Assembly: GCA_029973955.1 (NCBI GenBank)
Contig: JARKQJ010000002.1
Span: 1-64,000, forward strand
Origin: Paludibaculum sp.
GTDB lineage: Bacteria; Acidobacteriota; Terriglobia; Bryobacterales; Bryobacteraceae
DNA: 64,000 bases
Direction of reading: 5' to 3'
The translations under genes and the position numbers were made by a program. Below are positions 57,007-64,000 of this stretch, in pieces; positions within the stretch are counted from its first letter, which is position 1; each line of letters starts with the position of its first letter. Under the pieces are notes generated by a model that was not told where the DNA came from, searched no databases, and was given only the letters and a program-made list of their open reading frames with translations.

Positions 57007-58293
57007 ATGCCGAAGACGCAAGTGCAATTCACGCGGCGTCGGGTGCTCCAGTTATTGCCCTGGACAATGGCACCCACGGTTCTGGCGCAGACCGGCGCCG
57101 GGACGGAAGAGGTGAAGCTGGATGCGCGCCGCATGGATGCAGCGCTGCAACGCCTGGTACAGGAAGAACGAACCGCGGGCGCCTCCCTGTTGGTTTGGAA
57201 AGACGGCCGCGAGGCGTACTTCGGGACAGCGGGCCACGCGGACCGCGAAGCGGGCCGCCGCATGTCGCGGGATGCGATCGGGCAATTCTATTCGTTGACC
57301 AAGCCGGTGACGGGCGTATCGCTCATGCGGCTGTGGGAGCAGGGCAAGTTCGGCCTGGACGATCCACTGCATCGCCACTTGCCGGAGTTTGAGCGGATGC
57401 AGGTGTATGCAGGCAAGAACGCGGCCGGCGCGCCCGTCTACCGGCCGGCGTCGCGGCCCATCACGGTGCGGGACATCATGCGGCACACGGCGGGCTTTGC
57501 CTACGGCACGGGGGACACACCGGTGCATGAGGCATATCTGAAGGCCGATCCGCTGGCGCTCGACATCGACCTGGCGGAGATGGGCCGGCGGCTGGCCAAG
57601 GTGCCGCTGCTGTTCGATCCGGGGAGCGCGTGCCGCTACAGCATCGCCGTGGATGTGCAGGCGTTGCTGGTGCAGGTGCTGTCGGGCCAGAAGTTCTCGG
57701 AGTATGTCCGGCAGAACGTGTTTGAGCCGCTGGGGATGCGCGAGTCGGCCTGGCGGCAGCCGGACGAACGGCTACCGCGGCTGGCGGCAGTCTACCGCAA
57801 GACGGGCGACAAGCTGGTGCGGGATCCAGATGCGGAGATCCGCAAGCGGAACTTCCAGGACAACCGGTTGACCGGCGGCGGTTCCGGGCTGGCATCGACG
57901 ATTGACGACTACATGCGATTCGCGCGCATGCTGCTGAACGGCGGCTCGCTGGAGGGGGCGGGCATCCTGAAGCCCTCGACGGTGCGGTTGATGGCGACGA
58001 ACCAGCTCGATCCGCGCATCACGGATCGCGGCTTTGTAAACAGCAAGGGCGCGATGGGTTTCGGCATGGACTTTGCGGTGCGTGTGGCGCAACCCCAGAA
58101 GCCGGAAGAGAATCGCGGCACGGTGGGTGAGTTCTTCTGGGACGGCGCGGCCTCCACGCTGTTCTGGGTGGATCCGGCGAACCGCATGACGGCGGTGTTC
58201 CTCACGCAGAAGATGCCTTTCGACGGAACACTGCACCGTGACGTGCGTGCGGCGGTGTACGGACCGGAGTATCTGGGTCCGCGCGGCGATTAG
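57007..58293 (+). CDS. Exported class C beta-lactamase-like serine hydrolase
   Basis: 428 residues. FTRRRVLQLLPWTMAPTVLA fits a twin-arginine export signal. FYSLTKPVTGVSLMRLWEQGK holds the SxxK motif (Ser96, Lys99) of the class C beta-lactamase/DD-peptidase fold; ITVRDIMRHTAGFAYG is the usual following motif, and CRYSIAVDVQALLVQVLSG stands where YxN is expected (YSI here, so the second motif is altered). The C-terminal region has GMDFAVRV and SVFWVDP-like segments (TLFWVDPANRMTAVFLTQ). Such proteins are often esterases. It is 3 bp behind GH78, so the two are co-transcribed and it may remove acyl groups from rhamnosides. Confidence 0.88.
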   Translation: MPKTQVQFTRRRVLQLLPWTMAPTVLAQTGAGTEEVKLDARRMDAALQRLVQEERTAGASLLVWKDGREAYFGTAGHADREAGRRMSRDAIGQFYSLTKPVTGVSLMRLWEQGKFGLDDPLHRHLPEFERMQVYAGKNAAGAPVYRPASRPITVRDIMRHTAGFAYGTGDTPVHEAYLKADPLALDIDLAEMGRRLAKVPLLFDPGSACRYSIAVDVQALLVQVLSGQKFSEYVRQNVFEPLGMRESAWRQPDERLPRLAAVYRKTGDKLVRDPDAEIRKRNFQDNRLTGGGSGLASTIDDYMRFARMLLNGGSLEGAGILKPSTVRLMATNQLDPRITDRGFVNSKGAMGFGMDFAVRVAQPQKPEENRGTVGEFFWDGAASTLFWVDPANRMTAVFLTQKMPFDGTLHRDVRAAVYGPEYLGPRGD

Positions 58294-58303
58294 CGCAGCG
58301 AGG

Positions 58304-60955
58304 CTATTCAGAGCGCAGAGCTTCCACGGGATTCACGGTGGCGGCTCGGCGGGCTGGAATGAAGCAGGCCACGGCGGCCGCGACGGCGAGAAGGATGGCG
58401 ATGGCGGCAAGGGTCGCCGGGTCCCAAGGCGTGACTCCGAAGAGGAGGCCGCGTAGGAAGCGCGCAACGGCGGCGCCCACGGACAGGCCGGCGACGATGC
58501 CAAGCGCCGCGAGCCACGCGGCTTGGCGAAATACCATTGCGTAGACGCCGGTGGGTGTGGCACCCAGCGCCATGCGGACTCCGATTTCGCGGGTGCGCTG
58601 ACCCACAGAGTAGGCGATCACCCCATAGAGTCCGACTACGGCCAGCAACAGCGCGAGCAGCGCGAAGCCGGCGGCGAGGTAGGCTGTCAGGCGGCGCAGG
58701 AACGCGGAATCAGAATCTCCGATCCGCTGCAGCATGGTGGCGCCGCGCATTGTGAGCATCTCGGGATCGAGTGCGCGAATTTGCGCGGAGAGGGCCGGCA
58801 ACAGCGCGCCGGGATCCTGGTCCGTGCGGACTGCAAGGGAAAGGTAGGTATCCGTGCTCTGCTGGAAAGGCCGATAAAGGAAGGGCGGAATCTCTTCGTC
58901 GAGCGGGCCCTGGCGGATATCCTCCACCACTCCGACGATCTGGATAGGATCGGGATTGGCGGCGGGCTGGCCGATGAGCTGGCCGACGGGATTCTGGCCG
59001 GGGAAGTGCGAACGCGCGAAGGACTGATTGACGATGGCGACCCTGGGGTGTGCCGCGTCGTCAGTCTCGGAGAAGAATCGGCCCTCGATCAGCCGTGCGC
59101 CGAGGGTGGTGAAATAGCCGGGTGTGACGTCGCGCTCCGGCACGTCGATGTGTTCGCCATGCCAGGGGCGGCCGAGGACGCGAATCCAAGTGGTGTTGCC
59201 GTTATGGGTGAGAGGCGAGCCATTGGCAGAGAGGCCGGCGGATTGGACACCCGGAAGCGTAGCTGCGCGCGCCAGAACCTCGCGGGCCAGCGCGATGGCC
59301 TTGGCGTCGGTGGAGTAGGTGGTGGCCGGGGCCGCTACTTCCAGCGTTACGAGATGATCGGGGCGGAGGCCGAGGTGGACCCGGAGCAGATTGTGTAGGC
59401 TCTGCGAGAGCAGACCGGCTCCAATGAGGAGCACGGCGGCGGTGGCGATTTCAGCGACCACCAGTTTGCTGCCGAGCCTGCGCCAGGCGGTGCCTGCGGT
59501 GCCGCGAGAGCCCTCGGCAAGCGAGGCGACGATCTGAGGCCGCCAGCGGAGCAGGTTGGGTGCGATAGCGAACAGGAGCGCGGCGCAGAGGGCAACCGCG
59601 GCGATGAAGAAGGCGAGGCGTGGGCTCCAGTGGAGTTGTGCCAGGAAGGGAAGGGCGTTGAGAAGGTCTTCCGGCAAGAGTGAGGGCAAGGTCCGCATCA
59701 GCAAGTGGGTCCCAGCGATGCCGAGCAGCGCGGAGGAGGAGATGAGAACAGCGGCCTCCGTTCCAAGTTGGGCCATCAGGCGGCCCGCGGAGGCGCCCAA
59801 CGCGGCCCGAACGGCCATTTCGCGCTGGCGCCACTCGGCGCGTACCAGCAGGAGGCCGGTGACGTCGATCAGTGCGATGAGAAGAAGCAGCGCGGCTCCG
59901 GAGAGGAGCACCAGGAGAATCGGGCGAATGCGGCCGACAATGGCTTCGCTGAGGAGCCGGACGTTGGCGCCCTGATCGCGATTGGTGTCGGGGTACTGGC
60001 GCTCGAGTTGCGCGGCAATGGAGACGAAGTTGGCAAGCGCGGCTTCCACGCTGACGCCGGGCTTGAGCCGGCCCACTCCATAGCTGCTGTGGCAACTTCT
60101 GCGCAGGTCGCACTCGGATTGCGCCTGGAAGGGAACCCAAAACTCCGCGTCGCCGGCGGGCGCGAAGTGGAATGAGGCTGGCAGGACGCCAATGACGACG
60201 TAGGGGAGCCGGTCGAGAATCACGGTTTGGCCCAGGACATCGGCGCGGCTACCGAAATGCGTGCGCCACGCAGAGTGCGAGAGTAGCGCAGTGCGAACCG
60301 CTTTAGGCTGATCCTCTCCGGTCTGGAACAGCCGCCCGAGAGAAGGCTGCACGCCCAGGAGCGAGAAGAACCCGGCGCTCACGCGCGCGCCGCGCACGGC
60401 CACGGCCCCGTTGGTGTTGGTCATCCTCCAACCCCTTTGCTGGTACAGCTCCAGGTCCTCGAGCGTGTTGTTGAGTCGCTTCCAGTCGAGGTAGTCCGGC
60501 CAAGAGAGATTGCACCAGCGGCACTGGGGCTCGAGCTTTTCATAAACGCCCACCAGGCGCGACGGCTCGCGATAAGGCAGCGGCTGCAACAGCGCTGCGT
60601 CGACAAAGGCGAAGATGGCGGCGCTCGAGGCAATGCCCAGGGCCAGCATCAGCACGGCGGTGGCGGTGAACTCCTTGTCGCGCCGCAACTGGCGGAGCGC
60701 GAAGAGCACATCCTTGGCGGCGTTCTCGGCCCAATTCCAGCCGCGCGCGTCGCGGCATTCCTCGCGGCGCTGCTCCACATCGCGCATTCCGCGCAGGGCG
60801 GCAAGGCGAGCCTCTCGCGGGTCCCGGCCCCGGGCCATGTGCTCCTCCATGTCTCGTTCCAGGTGGTAGCGGATCTCCTCATCGAGTTCACTCTCCACGC
60901 GGGAGCGGAACAGGAGCGTGCGCAGGCGCAGCTTGAGAACGCGGAGGAAACGCAT
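58304..60955 (-). CDS. Acidobacterial duplicated orphan permease (ADOP), MacB/FtsX-like
   Basis: 883 residues from ATG 60955 (MRFLRVLKLRLRTLLFRSR). The first ~90 residues are the acidobacterial N-terminal region (ELDEEIRYHLERDMEEHMARGRDPREARLAALRGM). Then two FtsX-type permease units follow, each with a MacB-like periplasmic region. First unit: TATAVLMLALGIASSAAIFAF and, after ~250 residues, ILLVLLSGAALLLLIALIDVTGLLLVR. Second unit: LVVAEIATAAVLLIGAGLLSQ and LLALLLAVVGLYGVIAYSVGQRTREIGVRMALGA. No ATPase gene is adjacent, which explains the name orphan. The function is unknown. It starts 2 bp after the PadR gene, the usual arrangement. Confidence 0.93.
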   Translation of the reverse strand: MRFLRVLKLRLRTLLFRSRVESELDEEIRYHLERDMEEHMARGRDPREARLAALRGMRDVEQRREECRDARGWNWAENAAKDVLFALRQLRRDKEFTATAVLMLALGIASSAAIFAFVDAALLQPLPYREPSRLVGVYEKLEPQCRWCNLSWPDYLDWKRLNNTLEDLELYQQRGWRMTNTNGAVAVRGARVSAGFFSLLGVQPSLGRLFQTGEDQPKAVRTALLSHSAWRTHFGSRADVLGQTVILDRLPYVVIGVLPASFHFAPAGDAEFWVPFQAQSECDLRRSCHSSYGVGRLKPGVSVEAALANFVSIAAQLERQYPDTNRDQGANVRLLSEAIVGRIRPILLVLLSGAALLLLIALIDVTGLLLVRAEWRQREMAVRAALGASAGRLMAQLGTEAAVLISSSALLGIAGTHLLMRTLPSLLPEDLLNALPFLAQLHWSPRLAFFIAAVALCAALLFAIAPNLLRWRPQIVASLAEGSRGTAGTAWRRLGSKLVVAEIATAAVLLIGAGLLSQSLHNLLRVHLGLRPDHLVTLEVAAPATTYSTDAKAIALAREVLARAATLPGVQSAGLSANGSPLTHNGNTTWIRVLGRPWHGEHIDVPERDVTPGYFTTLGARLIEGRFFSETDDAAHPRVAIVNQSFARSHFPGQNPVGQLIGQPAANPDPIQIVGVVEDIRQGPLDEEIPPFLYRPFQQSTDTYLSLAVRTDQDPGALLPALSAQIRALDPEMLTMRGATMLQRIGDSDSAFLRRLTAYLAAGFALLALLLAVVGLYGVIAYSVGQRTREIGVRMALGATPTGVYAMVFRQAAWLAALGIVAGLSVGAAVARFLRGLLFGVTPWDPATLAAIAILLAVAAAVACFIPARRAATVNPVEALRSE

Positions 60956-60957
60956 GG

Positions 60958-61287
60958 CTAAACGGCCCTCACTACCAAGGTGATGGCGGCCGAGAGTCGT
61001 TCCCATTCATTCGATTCCCGCTGCAGGGCCCTGCGGCCGGCGGCGGTAAGTGCATAGTAGCGCGCGCGGCGATTGTTCTCACTCACGGCCCATTCGGCGC
61101 GGATCCAGCCATTCTGTTCCAGCTTGTGCAGCGCCGGATAGAGTGCGCCCGTGCCTACCTGCAGGACATCGCCGGAGATCTGCCGGATGCGCTGGGCGAT
61201 GGCCCAGCCGTGCGCGGGCTCCAGGGCAATGACCTTGAGGATGAGCAGGGCGAGGGTGCCCTGGACGAGATCAGTGGGTTTGCTCAA
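60958..61287 (-). CDS. PadR-family transcriptional regulator
   Basis: 109 residues from a TTG at 61287 (MSKPTDLVQGTLALLILKVIAL), with AGGAGAA nine bases upstream. GTLALLILKVIALEPAHGWAIAQRI, then GTGALYPALHKLEQNGWIRAEWAVSENNRRARYYALTAAGRRAL is the PadR winged helix and its C-terminal dimer helix. PadR proteins next to ADOP permeases presumably control them. A perfect palindrome (61301) lies just upstream of the ribosome site. It is the first gene of a two-gene operon. Confidence 0.95.
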   Translation of the reverse strand: MSKPTDLVQGTLALLILKVIALEPAHGWAIAQRIRQISGDVLQVGTGALYPALHKLEQNGWIRAEWAVSENNRRARYYALTAAGRRALQRESNEWERLSAAITLVVRAV

Positions 61288-61300
61288 ACCGCGATTCTCC

Positions 61301-61315
61301 TGTCAGTAACTGACA
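61301..61315. promoter_or_regulatory. Perfect palindrome upstream of padR, candidate operator
   Basis: TGTCAGTAACTGACA is self-complementary around one central base. It lies about 14 bp from the padR start. A TTGACG box (minus strand, 61341-61346) lies upstream, so the palindrome falls at or just after the promoter, where a repressor would act. Autoregulation by PadR is inferred. Confidence 0.6.
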
Positions 61316-61483
61316 ATAGTGTCTGCCGGAACTCCCGGCGCGTCAAGTAAACTTCCCGCGCGGATCAGGGTCGCGCTACTGAACCCCTCATGGCTGCTGG
61401 CGATTCAGAGGCTTATGATCTTTGGCGCGAACGCATCCTTCGAATCCAGCGGAAGAGCTGGTGATGGTGCGCCAGGAGAACAC

Positions 61484-64000
61484 ATGCGGGCGAATGGAGT
61501 GAGTGCAAAGCTGGCCGCCGCGGCGGCCGTGCTACTGCGGGCAGGGGTTTGGGCAGTCGTTGGCCAGGCTGGTGGAGATCCGCTTCTGGCGGGATTCCAG
61601 AGTCCGCCTGACAGTGCGAAGCCACGGGTCTGGTGGCACTGGATGACCGGGAACATCACCAAGGAAGGAATCAGGGCCGACCTCGAGTGGATGAAGCGTG
61701 TGGGCATCGGCGGCATCCAGAACTTCGACGCGGCGCTGACGACTCCGCAGGTGGTACCGAAGCGATTGGTTTACATGACTCCGGAGTGGAAGGATGCGTT
61801 CCACTTCACGGCAGGCCTCGCGGACCAGTTGAAGCTGTAGATGGCCGTTGCCGGATCGCCTGGATGGAGCGAGACGGTGGTGGAAGGCGGGCGGCCCTTT
61901 GCGGGCGCGGTGCCCAGGCCGCCTGGCGTCACGCGTCCTTTCCAGAACATCGCCTTTGCGAACCGTGGCTTCGGTTTGACGGAGCCGGACACGGCGCCCA
62001 AGCCGCAGTACTGCGCCGATGTGGCCGTGGTCGCTTTCCGTTTGCCGGAAGGCGATGTGCCTGTCTCACAACAGAATCCGCTGGTGACGTCCAGCAGTGG
62101 CAAGGTCCACCTCAATGAGTTGACTGACGGGGACGTGGCGAAAGCGGCCGCGCTGCCAATGGCGCCCGTAGGCGAGAATGCCTGGATTCAATTCGAGTTC
62201 GCGAAGCCGCAGACGGTGCGGGCGCTGACTTTGGTATTGCCGGTCAGCGGCGGCCGGATGTTCGGCCGGCCCGCGGGCGGCAGCAGCCAGGAACTCGAAG
62301 TGAGCGACGACGGAGTGCGCTTCCGGACGGTGGCAGTCATGCCCGCCGCGCGCATGGTCTCCAAAACCGTGGCCTTCGAACCGATCACAGCAAGGTACTT
62401 CCGCATGAGCTTCAAGACGCCCCCGCCCGCGCCGGCAGGCGGTTTCTACGGGTTTGGCGGTGGCCGTGCGCCTGCAGCGCCGACAGCTCACCAGATCTCC
62501 GAACTCGTGCTGCACACCGGCGCGCGTGTGAACCGGGCTGAGGAGAAGGCGGCCTTCGCGGCAGCCCCAATGAACCCTACCCGGCCGCCACTCCGGCTGC
62601 CGCGGGCAGCGCGGCCGTGGCGAAGGCAACCGTTGTCGATCTCACTTCAAAGAGGCGCGCCCGCGGCACGCTGGACTGGACGCCACCAGCCGGCAAGTGG
62701 GTGGTGCTGCGCCTGGGCTATTCGCTCCTCGGCATTGCGAACCACCCGGCCTAGCCCGAGGCGACGGGGCTCGAGGTGGACAAGCTGAACAAGGCGCATG
62801 TGAAGTCCTACGAAGAGCAGTATCTCGACCAGTACGAGGACACGCTAGGCGAGCGGATCGCCGAGAACCACTACGACCAGATCGGCGACATCCTGCACGC
62901 GCGCGGTTTGCAGCGCTACACGGACTCCCACGAAAGCGGGCGGGCCTCTATCGGCGACGGCATGGATGTGGAGAAGTATGCGGACATTCCTATGAGCGCG
63001 ATGTGGACTCCACGCCCGGGCCAGGAGTCCGAAAGGTACGATGCCGACATTCGCGAATCGGCCTCGGTGGCGCACATTTACGGGCAGAACATCGCGGCGG
63101 CGGAGTCGCTCACCGCGGGCACCGGCGCCTGGTCGTTCTCGCCGGAGACTCTGAAGCCTACGGCAGACCGTGAACTGGCGATGGGACTCAACCGCTTCGT
63201 GATCCATACCTCGGCCCACCAACCGGTGAACGACAAGGTCCCTGGCCTGGGCCTGGGGCCATTCGGCCAGTGGTTCACGCCGACGTCACCTTCCGCGTGC
63301 AGGGCAATGCGCCGGCGTTCTGGTATCAGCAAACCGGCCAAACGGCACCCGCGCCATACGCGATCGCGGGCGGACGTACCAACGTGCCGCTGCAGCTGGA
63401 ACCTCACGAGGCGGTCTTCCTCGTGTTCCGGAAAGCGGCCGCCGCGCCCTCGCGCGCTCCGGCCAGGGTCACGGAACAAACGCTGGGCGCGCTGGAGGGC
63501 GCGTGGGATGTTGCGATCCAGGCTGGCCGGGGCGCCCCGGCGAAGGCCACGCTGGACCGCCTGACATCCTGGAGCCAAAGCAGCGACGCCGGCGTAAAGT
63601 ACTTCTCCGGCACAGCCACCTATACGAAGACGGTGCAGGCCGCCAATGCCTGGTTCGACGAGGGTGGCCAACTCTGGCTCGATCTCGGCGACGTGAAGAA
63701 CATCGCCGAAGTCACCGTCAACAGCAAGCCACTGGGCATTGTGTGGAAAAATCCTTTCCGTGTGAACGTGACTTCCGCACTCAGGCCTGGCGCCGATCAG
63801 ATCACCGTGAGCGTGACGAACCTGTGGGTGAACCGCCTCATCGGCGACCAGCAACCGGGCGTGGAAAAGAAATTCACCTACACCACGCAGCAGTTCTACC
63901 GCGCGGATTCACAACTGCTGCCCTCGGGCCTCATCGGGCCGGTACAAGTGCTTCGGATGCAGGCGCGCCGCGGAGCCGCTCAATTCGAGTGCCGCACCGT
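61484..64000 (+). pseudogene. Decayed GH106 alpha-L-rhamnosidase, 3' end outside window
   Basis: AGGAG precedes ATG 61484 and the product starts with a signal and PRVWWHWMTGNITKEGIRADLEWM, the entry of GH106 rhamnosidases. Lesions: TAG at 61838-61840 where the family has an acidic residue; a join SPGWSETVVEGG that skips the segment normally lying between two WSET motifs; a 1-bp loss at 62576-62577; TAG at 62752-62754; a join YEDTLGERIAENHYDQ that skips about 80 family residues; and a join near 63270-63285 that skips the end of the barrel and shifts frame. Downstream coding likeness (NAPAFWYQQTG, FLVFRKAA, GIVWKNPFRVNV) runs to the window end. So the gene cannot give a working enzyme. Confidence 0.85.

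Overview
The window reads as a chromosomal piece of a high-GC acidobacterium of the Solibacter/Bryobacter type. This rests on family content: a PadR regulator next to an ADOP-type duplicated ABC permease (58304-61287), two large Oar-like TonB-dependent receptors with an N-terminal carboxypeptidase-regulatory domain, a beta-propeller/Asp-box protein ending in the Solibacter C-terminal domain (TIGR03437 type), and a dense set of secreted glycosidases and esterases. The placement is an inference from these families; no rRNA gene is present to confirm it.

Layout. 1-4,100: TetR regulator, RND adaptor lipoprotein and RND pump (pump cut by the window edge). 4,327-7,206: a tightly overlapping korDABC operon for 2-oxoacid:ferredoxin oxidoreductase. 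7,385-14,774: secreted six-hairpin glycosidase, secreted lipase-like hydrolase, first TonB receptor, SYLF protein. 14,779-21,130: overlapping operon nadE - propeller/phosphoesterase - GH57. 21,131-26,636: a disturbed zone with a G/T-rich stretch, two decayed inverted IS630 ends around a propeller gene, and a secreted protein whose open frame is fused to transposase remains. 26,637-46,265: a carbohydrate and ester hydrolase island (esterase, GH54 arabinofuranosidase, URO-D-like protein, nucleoside-hydrolase-like protein, transglutaminase-like protein, heparinase II/III-like protein, GH36-like, enolase-superfamily, SGNH, GH30-like and another secreted glycosidase-like protein). 46,302-49,512: divergent oxyR-katG. 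49,600-58,293: HTH/PBP regulator, second TonB receptor, divergent GH78 rhamnosidase with a serine hydrolase. 58,304-64,000: ADOP permease, PadR and a heavily decayed GH106 rhamnosidase.

The genes fit a soil polymer degrader: receptors for large ligands in the outer membrane, exported enzymes for arabinan, rhamnose-containing and uronic-acid polymers, deacylating esterases, and a ferredoxin-linked 2-oxoacid oxidoreductase for central metabolism. GH78 and GH106 (dead here) point to rhamnosides.

The most unusual signals are a family of about 45-bp palindromes present between genes and also, as an in-frame 75-bp-period pair, inside nadE; a sign change of the GC skew at about 14-15 kb that ignores gene orientation; a katG with an export signal and an apparently leaderless promoter facing oxyR; and a GH54 protein whose lamin-tail domain is split by a block of short beta-type repeats.
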